Positions 32,841-42,602 of a DNA stretch of 64,000 nt are shown piece after piece. Origin of the DNA: Pyrus communis (Eukaryota > Streptophyta > Magnoliopsida > Rosales > Rosaceae); assembly GCF_963583255.1 (NCBI RefSeq), contig NC_084816.1:22079344-22143343 (forward strand), in the 5' to 3' direction. The translations under genes and the position numbers were made by a program. How positions within the stretch are numbered: position 1 is the stretch's first letter; the number at the start of each line of letters is the position of its first letter. Below the pieces are notes generated by a model. The model did no database searches, had not been told where the DNA came from, and saw only the letters and a program-made list of their open reading frames with translations.

Positions 32841-35472
32841 ATTTAACAGGCCTGACTTCTTGAAAAGATTTAGAGGGAAAAACATCATGTTTGTTGGAGA
32901 TTCATTAAGCCGAAATCAATGGCAGTCCCTAACATGCATGCTTCATTCGGCTATGCCAACTGCGAAGTATAATGTGACAAGAGTAGACGATGTATCTATC
33001 TTCAAATTTACGGTATGTTAAACTTGCACTTTGTTTTTGTTATTATTTCATCTTTGCTAGGTGAATAAATCTGTTGCCAAATGGTATACATATTTTGTTG
33101 CAAGACTTTGAATCCAAATCATTAATTAGTAAGTTGTTCAAAATGTAATCGAAATTGACAATTTGGCAACATAACATAAAAAAACAATGATAGAAAAATG
33201 TGTATGAGTAATGCTATTTGAGTTCCACATATAATTGGTATGTTCCAACTCTATTTAAAGAGTTCGGCAACAATGTAGTTTTGTATCTAAATAGCATAAT
33301 TAAAATTGTATTAGCACTTTATATCTAATTATCAACTTAATTTCCATATGGTTCAATATCTTAGGCTTGGTTTCAAATCCTCCCCCTCCTTTTAATAATA
33401 ATGAACTTTTCAAAAAATTACCAACTTAATCCATCAAATGAAATCACATCAATTTGGTATCGGTGAATGCAATGCATCCATCATATACAATATTTTAGAC
33501 TTGGTTAAGGTCCATCCCTATTGCTCCATTTTCTTTTTCGAACTATTGGTCCATGACAAATTTCACCTTTCAATTCCCTGCTTGGACAATATTTGACATA
33601 GACCTTTGTCCCGGCTCTACCAAACAAGAAGCATGTGGTCCTCTCTCTGATTTTTATTTTTCTTGCGGTAAATGGCATGGTGAAAAATACAATCAAATTA
33701 CTGCAGGATTATGAAGTTAGAGTGATGCTAGACCGCAATGTGTATCTAGTAGATATTGTAAAAGAAAAGATTGGCAGGGTCTTGAAGCTTGATTCAACAG
33801 TGGGAGGCAAGTTATGGAAGGATATTGACATGCTCATCTTCAACACTTGGCATTGGTGGAATCGGAGAGGACCCTCTCAACCGTAAATCCTACAACTATA
33901 TTTACTATAATATTTAATTTTCTTTTGATTTATTTATTTATTTTTTAACAATCGATATTATATGCATTAAAGGAAAAATGGTGAGCTCAACCTCACAATG
34001 GGCTAACAATAATATGATTCAAATTCGTGACAAGAATCGAATTTAAGACCGCTCACTTATAAGTAAAGAATAATATCACTAGACTTTAATACTAAGTGGA
34101 TCTTTTGATTTAATTTTAACTGGGGTTAAAAAGCAAAAACCAAATTAATTAATTATTAATTTTGCAGATGGGATTATGTTGAAGTAGGAGGCCAGATAAG
34201 CAAAGACATTGACCGCATGCTTGCTTTTGAGAAGGCACTTATTACTTGGGTTGGATGGGTTGATTCAAACATTGATCCTTCAAAGTCCAGGGTTTTCTTC
34301 CAAGGAATATCTCCTTCTCATTACAAGTACGTTCCTTATCTAATATAACTAAGGGGCAGTTCTGTGACATTATTTTTTTACATAATTTTTTACATATGTT
34401 TTTGTGGTGCATTTCGTGATATATTTTAATGATCCGAACCGTTTATCTTTTAGAATATCATTTATAGATCATCTTCCAAAAAATTAGACAAATTCAAAAT
34501 CATTAAGATATTCATTTGTAGTAAGAAAATAGACGAATACGGTTCCACAAAGAAACCCTAGATCCTATGGTCATATGATTTTATATTTGGGTGATTTTTG
34601 GTAGACATGATCTATGAGGGAAGATCTAAAATATAACAGTTGAAATCGTTAAAACACATTAGAAAATGGGCCCCACTAAGCCTTGTGTCAAAAGTTGCAT
34701 AAAAAAAATAGTGTCACAAATTCATCCCCTATAACTAATCTAAGATAATAATCGTTAAATTTTAAATTAAAACGGAATTGTTATTAGCACTTTAAGAAAT
34801 CTATCTTATACTCACAACGCCCTTCATAGTGCAATTTCTCCACTATATTCTCATTAAAGAGGAGTGTACGTATAAGTTAGAACAAATTGAAGTGTAATTA
34901 AAAGTTATGTGAATTAAAATTCAACGTTTTGGTGACATACACATTAGTTTTAATTTTTTTTATTAGACGTGGTCGTGTGTGGATGTCAATCAAGAATATA
35001 TACAAAAGTAAAATTTAATACATATGGTATATCAACGACTAATAATCATCCAAATATATGTGAAAACAATTGTCATTATAATTTTTTATTAAGTTGTTGT
35101 GGAGAATTGTTTATGAAGTTTGTTCCAGTGACATCAATCATAAGTCTCTAACTTTCTTTTCTTAATTTTGCTTTTAGTGGCAGTGAATGGCAAGAACCAA
35201 GGGCAAGAAGTTGTGTAGGGCAAAAGGAGCCTTTGCTTGGGTCGACCTATCCAGGAGGTTTGCCACCAGTTCTAAGTGTGCTGAAGAATGTGTTGAGCAC
35301 AATCAAAAAGCCAGTGACATTGCTAGATATAACAAACCTCTCACTCCTGCGTAAAGATGGACATCCTTCAATTTATGGGTTGGGAGGCCGCGCCGGAATG
35401 GACTGTAGTCATTGGTGTCTTTGTGGAGTCCCAGATACTTGGAATGAGATTCTCTACAATTTTATTCTTTGA
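32841..35472 (+). pseudogene. TBL copy B, lacking exon 1
   Basis: Exons 2-5 are at 32841-33012, 33707-33882, 34168-34326 and 35178-35472. All are open, all splice signals are present, and lengths (172, 176, 159, 295) equal those of copy A. The GDS motif ('[10 protein letters not shown]') and '[15 protein letters not shown]' are retained. Exon 1, with the signal anchor and TBL domain, is absent because the duplication began inside intron 1. Substitutions include Gly-Leu to Arg-Pro in 'FNRPDFLKRF' and Phe near the C-terminus. It could be silent, or be joined to exon 1 of copy A by long-range splicing since the phase is compatible. I call it a pseudogene with that caveat. Confidence 0.8.
33972..34099 (-). 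repeat. SINE remnant in TBL-B intron 3
   Basis: Orthologue of the SINE remnant at 28,731. It shares with the TBL-C copy a replacement around 'attcgtgacaagaatcgaa' that copy A lacks. Confidence 0.5.
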
Positions 35473-36111
35473 AACGTTCATGATTGAAACTATCAAATCG
35501 ATGGCGTCTTGTGCCATTGAAATAAAGACATGTAGATAAAATTTTACATGTTCTCATTTTTTTAACATGAAATGAATTCACGTAACAGTGTACCTGTCCC
35601 TTATCTTGATATAAAAGAAACGTTAATAGTTGACATTAAAGTATGAACTGCTGAACAAAAAAGCACCAGAGACTGCTACACTCATTAATTTGGAATTTGG
35701 TGAGATGTAGACCCCCGTGGGCGGTGGGCCACTTTATTTGAATCCTCCGTAGGGTTTCTTGTTCAAGTATCTACTATCTAGCCGTTAGTTTAGCAAGAAA
35801 AAGTTGTTATAACAATCATATAGTTCTATGTCCAAAAAAAAAAAAAACAAACAAACAATCGTATAGTTCAAACCAAAATAATTGCAATTACCATGGAACT
35901 GGAACTTAGAGCTTTGCTTGATCGGATATGGATCTTGGAACCTGTTTTACTTCCTTTTATGTTTACTTCTTGGAATGAGCATCTTCTTCGAATCCTCTAA
36001 TCACGTCATTTCATCATACATCGTGCAGCCAATTTTCATCAGGTACTATTTATAGTCAATTTCAAATAAAAAAATTTACAATGATTTCTGACCGCACGAT
36101 GTACGATGAAC
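35473..36111. other. 3' flank of TBL-B up to the CACTA insertion
   Basis: Homologous to the flanks of copies A and C. It includes the left arm of the foldback MITE starting at about 35,972. No gene is seen. Confidence 0.6.
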
Positions 36112-36368
36112 CACTACTACAAAATAGAGCTTTCATGACACTTACCAAATTTTTTAATGACATTTTTTTATTAAAAACGTTATTAAAATAAATTGATGAC
36201 GCAACTAAAAAAACCAACGGGAATGATTTATAAAAAAGAAGAGCGTCGCGTGAATTCCTCAAAACTTCCTTAGCCCTCACGACTCATTCACTCCACTACC
36301 CAACCCACTCCCAGCCAACTCCCAGATAGAGAATGAAATATCAACGCTCTCTTTCTCCTCAAGACGGA

Positions 36369-36525
36369 AGACTCACTGTCTTTCTATCTCTCCCTCTATT
36401 TCTCTCTCTCTGGGACGCCCACAGTCTTCATCACACAGTCTTCATCGCGAGTACTCACTGTCTTTCTATCTCTCCCTCTCTTTCTCTCTCTCTGGGACGC
36501 CCACAGTCTTCATCAACCAGATTGA
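36369..36525 (+). repeat. Two tandem copies of an 83-bp unit in the CACTA element
   Basis: 'actcactgtctttctatctc' with following 'gggacgcccacagtcttcat' occurs at about 36,370 and 36,453. The pyrimidine-rich block would fall in the 5' UTR of the ULP1-like gene. Confidence 0.7.
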
Positions 36526-36761
36526 TTGTTTTCCCCAAATTTCACTCAAAACCTAATTGTGTATGGTAAGTTTGTTGGAATCGTTATGGGTTTTCTAGAA
36601 AATAATTTCTATATTAATCTCTTTTGTGAAGTTGTATTGATTAGTCCGAGCTATGTGGCTGGACAGATTTTAGTTTAGCCTTGACATTTGCTAAAGTAGT
36701 TGTTGTACAAATTGTAGTTTAGCCTTGTCATTTGCTATGTTGGATAACGAGATTGATCATT

Positions 36762-36793
<32 letters not shown>

Positions 36794-37076
36794 TTTGTGA
36801 TCCCCTTAATACCAATTCTGAATTATATTAACTATTACTTTTATCCTTTAAAAAAAAAAAAAAATCTTTAGATTGTGTGTTCTTGTGGGAGTTGGTGTTT
36901 ATAGCACACCACATGTTTGATAAAACTCCTCATAAGCTCTGCTTCTGTTTTTTATCTTTAGCCTGCAACAGTTTATATATTGTGCCCTCATGCAATCTCG
37001 TTATATGTTTTATTCTAATATCAATCAATATAACTGTTTTAGAAGAACAATCTTGATGGATTGTTTGGATTTGTAG

Positions 37077-38608
37077 ATCCTGGCAGAATCCCTCAAAAGG
37101 CCGGCAGAAAGGAACAAAGATCAAATGCAATGGCTCTTAGATTACAGAACTGCAAAAAAGGACAATTAATTTTTGCTCCGTATAACAAAGGGTTATTAGT
37201 ACTATGTGTTTGAATTTTTTTGTTCCTAACAAATCAGCAGTTGACCATTGTGTAATAAAGAATGCAATTATTTATGTTTTGTAGGTTTCATTGGTTGTTG
37301 GATATTATTGACCCCTACGAGGAATTAGTGTATTATATGGACTCACTTAATTGGATACAGATAGATCTTGGAATGAAGGACATTGTTGAACTGTAAGTAT
37401 TTGGATATACGTTTGTCCTTATTTCATGCATTTCAAGATTTGAATATATTCATGTGTTCTTATCCTCTATGTGCAGATCACTGAAGATGTTTAAAGCTCA
37501 AAAGGGAATAAAGGGTTGAAAAATATCAATTGGAAAGTAGTAAAGGTGAGGAACATTGTGTTTTGACTTTAAATTAATCTGACTAACTTACATTTTATAC
37601 TTTGTTATTTGTATATGCAGTGCCCTTTGCAAGAAGGAACTGTAGAATGTGGATATTATGTGATGAAATACATGAAGGAAATCATTGATGATCCGAACTG
37701 CTCAATTATTACCAAGGTTAGTACTACTATTACAAAGAGCACTTAAGCGGGTGTATTCGCTACTATCTTATTAGTATTAGTTCTTTGTGTGTAATTTATA
37801 GTTTAGGCAAATTAATTTACAACTAACGATGGTTTTTACTCAAATCATTGGCAACTCATGAAGGAAATCGGCATAACTATACTAAATTACTTGAATGTTC
37901 ACATTATTGATGATGAGATGGATTGTTGTTAGCGTGATTTGTAGTGTTTAATTAAAGTTAATTACAATAGAAATTGGAACTTTTGAATCTTCCAAAAGAT
38001 GCCCAATTGGATTTTAGCTCATCAAAACCATCATGGGTATTCGTGTATTGAGTTGATTCAAGTCATCAATGGGTTTGTTTTTGTTTTCCTTGTCTGGATT
38101 CAGATTCTAATTCTTGATTTATTTTTTGTCTTCAATAAAATTGTAATGCTAATCTTATTTTTTGTCTTCAATAAAATTGTAATGCTAATCTATCTTTAGT
38201 TTGCGTTTGAATGTGATAAATAAATAGGTTCAGATCTGATTTTGTTAAGCCATTTTGTGTTTGAGCTTGGTGTTATTTACCATCAAGATGAGGCCTTTAA
38301 AGTTTAAATCTTTTGCTGGACCGCTTGACGTTTTATTAGCTCTATACCGAGTGAAAAAAAAAAACACATTAGCGAAAAATACGAGTAGAGAACCCTTGTT
38401 CTTTCTGGGCTAGTTGATGCTAATTGACCACATCCTTATTAGTTAAATGATTGAAATTAGTTTTTGTCGTGACATGTTCTCTTTTGGTTGTGATTTGTTG
38501 CAGTTCAAAGAAAAAGCTACATACACTCAACAGGAAATTGATGCATTAAGAATAGAGTGGGCTGAGTATGTTGATGACTTCATCCCAATAGATGAAACAC
38601 TAGATTAG
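37077..38608 (+). pseudogene. ULP1-like (C48) cysteine peptidase C-terminal domain
   Basis: Exons 37077-37191, 37285-37392, 37477-37545, 37621-37716 and 38504-38608 encode the C-terminal catalytic part of a C48 peptidase. These enzymes process or remove SUMO, and related domains are common in plant CACTA and Mutator elements. The catalytic His lies in 'GFHWLLDIIDPYEELVYYMD', the Asp in 'YYMDSLNW', the Gln in 'VKCPLQEG' and the Cys in 'VECGYYVMKYMKEI'. Exon 3 is broken by a one-base shift near 37,515-37,520: 'MFKAQKGIKG' is followed by TGA, while 'INWKVVK' is in the next frame. The last exon ends 'DDFIPIDETLD' and TAG. An N-terminal part is not visible. Confidence 0.8.
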
Positions 38609-39291
38609 CTAGTTTGTGAAATTTAAATTAAGTGAACTAGTTTTAGTTTAGTAGGAAACTCTACACATTATATTGTCTTTTGTAATACTTTGGTAGTGGA
38701 TGAATTACAAATTTATGAAGCAATATTGTTTAATTTGAGGTAAATATCTTGCTTCTTGGATGAATTATGTAAGTCTTCTTATATATGCCATCATACATAT
38801 TTTAGGACATGTATTGAATCATTTATGACACGCTTTGTGTGTCATGGGTAATATTCAATGACGCTGCAGTGCTATAGTACATGATGCTATACATATGTCA
38901 TGTTTACTATACCATGACGCTCATTCCTCTATTTATGACATATGTTCTACATCTCAAATTGAAATAGATGACATGCTTTTTTAATTCAATGACGCTTGTT
39001 ATGTGTCTCTAAAAGCTATGCATGACATTGTGCGTGTGTCATGATTAGTATACCATGACACTCATTCCTATGTTTATGACACTTATTTCATGTCTTAAAT
39101 GGTAATAGATGACACAAGTTCTTAATTCAATGACGCTTGTTAGGCGTCCTTAAAAGTAATACATGACACTCTTTCAACGTCATAAAAAATATCTTTAATG
39201 ACACCCACAAAGATGACGCTAAACCCTTGCGTCATTAAACTTTTAACATGACCCATAAAATGTGTCATGTATGTAAAAATTTGTAGTAGTG

Positions 39292-40204
39292 AACGGATGT
39301 GATTAGATGATCTTCGGGATCCTCATTCTACTTCTTGGCCCATTGTATCCTATTAGGACAATACTTTCTCTCATTTCCGCGGCGGAGGAAAGTTTTTATT
39401 TTCTATTAATGTGATATCATTTCACTGCATAATACTATATGAGAATCATTGACTCTTTTTATCATCATTTAAATATTGTGTCTAGAAAAAATTGTTGAAT
39501 TTGGGGGCAGCTTATTAATCCATATTGTGTCTTAACAAATCAATGATTACAGTAACAAGTAGCATCATTATGATGAATCGTCAATTCCTTTTATTCATAT
39601 GAATAATTAAACGGTCGAATTTTGATCTTAACATTTATACAATGAAATGATGTCACCTTCTATCATGAATTTTTGTTGCTCATCCTATTTCCAAATAATA
39701 GAAAATTTAAGCGGTTAAGACATTTACTTTCACACTCAAGATTTTAAATTCGAATCCCCCTCTATCAATATTGCTTGTATTGAAAATAAAAAATAAAAGC
39801 TCTAATTAGCTATGAGTCTAATTCCCGATGTGAAACCTTCTAAAAGCCACATCATGGCCAAAGTACAACAACGTATCATGACCACTTCATTATTCAGAAT
39901 CCAGAACGAGACATTCCATACTTCCACCAAGAAGGTCAGAAAAGGCATTCTTAATTTCTTTTTAACCAAAGTAATGACTCTGGAACATGTTATCGATACC
40001 TTTTTACCACCAACAAAACGCACTGACATGTTGTACATTCTTTTTTTGACAATATCGATACACATCTGCCATGCACAGAGTTTTTCTGATGAAACGTGTT
40101 GTGACACTGATTGCAAATTTTTGTCAATTACATAAGAGCAAATGAAACCTATGAAAGCTTCCGGCCAGATTCCAATACCAGACTGGAAGCAAACAACCAA
40201 GACT
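39292..40204. other. Flank between TBL-B and the seipin fragment
   Basis: It holds the right arm of the foldback MITE (to 39,328), a tRNA-like piece ('aaattcgaatccccctctat', about 39,747) and, from 39,833, the module that follows the seipin exon on the minus strand. That module (39,990-40,204 on the minus strand) is also found at 63,494-63,710 on the plus strand. I cannot name a gene in it. Confidence 0.5.
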
Positions 40205-40528
40205 GATGTTGAAAAATCTTTTCAACCGAGGAAGCTCATATTCAAGCTCTAGTGATGCAGCGTAAATTTGAGGTATGCCCGCACCATTTTGGAACACTCT
40301 GCTCTTTGCTCTAGTACCACCTTCAAGCACACTGTCGGCTGCAGCCCTTCAATGTGTTCAATCGTTTTTATGTTCAGAACTTGGGTTCCTGATTGTAAAC
40401 CGGCAATGAGAGGAGTGGTTTTGAGAAATGTTTCAGTGAAGTGAATTGGCCCGCACGGATAGCTTGAGCTAGCAGTGACACTGCCGTCTGCTGACAAGAA
40501 CTCGGCCATTAACTTGGGGCACAAGAAA
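40205..40528 (-). pseudogene. Seipin-like exon fragment, copy 1
   Basis: After the acceptor 'gtttacag' the minus strand encodes 'LMAEFLSADGSVTASSSYPC', then 'TPLIAGLQSGTQVLNIKTIE' and 'VCLKVVLEQRAE'. After a frameshift comes 'NGAGIPQIYAASLELEYELP'. These match the lumenal domain of plant seipins (SEIPIN2/3 type), ER membrane proteins that shape lipid droplets. No transmembrane segment is visible on either side, and the frame breaks between 'EQRAE' and 'GAGIP'. It is an isolated exon-sized fragment in a cluster with receptor-kinase exons, so it cannot make a seipin. Confidence 0.72.
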
Positions 40529-40596
40529 CTGTAAACTAAGTCACAAAAATGATATTTCAATTAGGTATGTAGAATTTACTTAGCTGATAAATTTAC

Positions 40597-41015
40597 CGAT
40601 GGCGGCTTTGATTTGTCGTAGAGTAAAATAACTAGTTTTTTGTTCCAGCCCACGACGCAGTTCAGACACAAGAATTTTAGAAAATAACATACAATGAGGC
40701 ATGTGAAAACTTTATATGCAGAGATTATCCTCACCTTCATCTTCGTCTTTAGCCCCTAAGTAACCAGCCATTCGGAGGACTACTAAAACCAATGCGACAG
40801 ACTCAAATGCTGCTACTACAATACCGGCAATAGAACCGGCAGATAGCCCCCAGTATCAACCTTAAAATATGACAAGTGAAAGTTCTAAGGAATTTAAGAT
40901 GTGTGCAAGAAAGAAAATCAGAAATCCAACAACGCGGGCAAAACTTACTTGGTGTCATAGTAAGTGCAGATATAAGTGGTCCATAGACACCTCGGTTAGG
41001 AATGGAAGTATAATT
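40597..41015 (-). pseudogene. Receptor-kinase exon fragments (malectin end, TM, juxtamembrane), copy 1
   Basis: Three pieces lie in order on the minus strand. First, 41,015-40,949 encodes 'IPNRGVYGPLISALTMTP', the end of a malectin domain, with a GT donor. Second, about 40,857-40,735 encodes a membrane helix ('SIAGIVVAAFESVALVLVVL') then 'RMAGYLGAKDEDE', with a GT donor. Third, about 40,675-40,597 encodes 'GLEQKTSYFTLRQIKAA', the juxtamembrane segment that precedes a kinase domain. No kinase exon follows; the seipin fragment comes next. The class is the same as the kinase pseudogene at 5.5-19.6 kb, but the sequence is different enough to come from a paralogue. Confidence 0.78.
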
Positions 41016-41078
41016 GGATCACTAGTGTGCTACATGAACAGTAATATTGTCAAACTCTATGACAATGTGTGCTATAAG

Positions 41079-41766
41079 GTCATCTCCAACTAAAAGGGCT
41101 AAACATAGCCCTATCTAGAATTATAGTCCTGCAAAAAATTATTTTTAAATGAACGTGTCAAATTATATTTATATACTATCTCCAACCAAGGCTAAACGTA
41201 GCCCCTCAATAATTTATTGTTTTTAAGTTGTTAACTTATTGGGTAATTAAATTAAACTACCATATTAAAATAAGCCTCCGTTTTTTATTTATTATCCAGA
41301 CATATTTTTAGTGACATTTGTCTCTAAATGAACAAGTCTTCGGATTTCTTATCTTTATATAATCTCAATAATTTTTTGGATTGGATTTTGAGTAACATGT
41401 TTTGCTAAATGAGTAACTCTCCACAATTTAATTGAAATACAACTCAATTGAAATACGAGAACGTAAATATTAAATCTACAACAACTTAAATATTAAAGAC
41501 TACAAAATATTATAAGAAAAAAAAAATTAGAATTTAAAATTTATCTTTTAGATTTCATCTGAAAAAAAAAATTAAATAAAATAAAATCAAACAGCTAGAT
41601 GACATCAATTAGTCATTGTTGCTGATATCAGCACATTGAAGGGTGACAGGTGGGCCCCAACAAACGGCTGAAAGGATGGTTGGAAATAGCCAGATAGCCA
41701 AAAGGCCATCATTCAGACTGATGAATTCCACACGTTTTTAACCCAACCTTTCATTGGAGTTGGATT
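41079..41766. mobile_element. MITE next to the kinase fragment, unit 1
   Basis: Ends are 'catctccaactaaaag' at 41,081 and 'ctttcattggagttgga' at about 41,750-41,766, near inverted complements. The interior is AT-rich and non-coding. An orthologue lies at 54,709-55,374, so it predates the large duplication. Confidence 0.55.
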
Positions 41767-42602
41767 TTTTTTTACCAAAACGGGATTAAAAATTGCCTAT
41801 GGTTACCATTATCTTTCCAAATGATTCCCTCACCATATCGTTGCCCTCCTTATTGGATTGAAGCCAATGCGGAGCAACATGGACGAAAGCTTGTCTATAT
41901 CTACCGGTAAATTAATACCTGCATGTCCAAAGTCCGCGGGAATAACATCATCGATGATACTCTTCCAGTAACAGTGAGGAGTTCATACTGTAAGAATAAT
42001 CTAAAATATATTGATTGAGAATTTGAGACGAAGGTTTTGTGCATAAACATAAATATATAGATTACTGATTGAGCATCCCACATTTTGTTAATTTCAGCTT
42101 CTGTTCAATCTAAAACATGGCGAAGGAGGTCCCTCTAATTTACGTACAGATGAGGGGATCTGGTTGACATCCTAAAATTTACAATTAGCTTGACAAGGAA
42201 CCACAGGCGATTACCGAGTCTCATGTGATGTATTGACATGAAAATATAGATTAGGTTCACTGCCCAGACCAGCTTTAGGTGTGTCTGACATCATTTTAAC
42301 AGCACCGGATAGGCCAATAGCTTATCCATCAACCTTGCATCACAAGATTACACCATAAGTCGGTACATTGCTGCGTACTGTTAGTGAAATAGACATGGAG
42401 AAATGCAGGAAATGTAGCAGAAACATACCATCGGAAAATTAACTACTCAGCACGAATTAGTCTGGCTGAAGGGATTGGTCTAGCAGAATGGCTTGACAAT
42501 GAATTGTCATCTGATAGAAAAGAGTTATCAATAATTATTGCAATAAGATTACTGCTAAGTATAGGTCATAACGAAAGACAAACGTAAAACTCAAACTGTA
42601 AT
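41767..42602. other. 3' flank of hAT copy 1
   Basis: Moderately conserved with 55,375-56,204. The minus strand has a short exon-like phrase 'YWKSIIDDVIPADFGHAG' followed by a GT (near 41,915-41,970) that I do not recognise. The rest looks like the 3' UTR of the hAT gene. Confidence 0.4.

Larger units (their letters stand above)
36112..39291 (+). mobile_element. CACTA (En/Spm-type) transposon carrying a ULP1-like gene
   Basis: The element starts CACTACTACAAAATAGAG and ends TTTGTAGTAGTG, a terminal inverted repeat beginning with the diagnostic CACTA. A 3-bp duplication AAC flanks it (36,109-36,111 and 39,292-39,294), and copies A and C show the empty site. Subterminal regions are full of 'atgacgct' and 'atgacac' repeats (38,820-39,250). 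At 3,180 bp it has no TNP2-type transposase that I can see, so it is non-autonomous. Its cargo is a partial C48 (ULP1-type) peptidase gene on the plus strand. Confidence 0.88.
31495..39832 (+). repeat. Second copy of the internal 5.3-kb tandem duplication
   Basis: This block is homologous to 26,158-31,480 in the same order: the 3' part of TBL intron 1, exons 2-5, 3' flank and MITE. The homology is interrupted at 36,112-39,291 by a CACTA element. It ends near 'aattcccgatgtgaaacc', after which the unit continues into the kinase/seipin fragments as in unit 2. Confidence 0.85.

Noticed and set aside
39802..40200. 132-codon minus-strand frame as an independent gene
   Set aside because: In unit 2 the matching frame is disrupted, and it merges with the seipin fragment in another frame; treated as an unnamed module.
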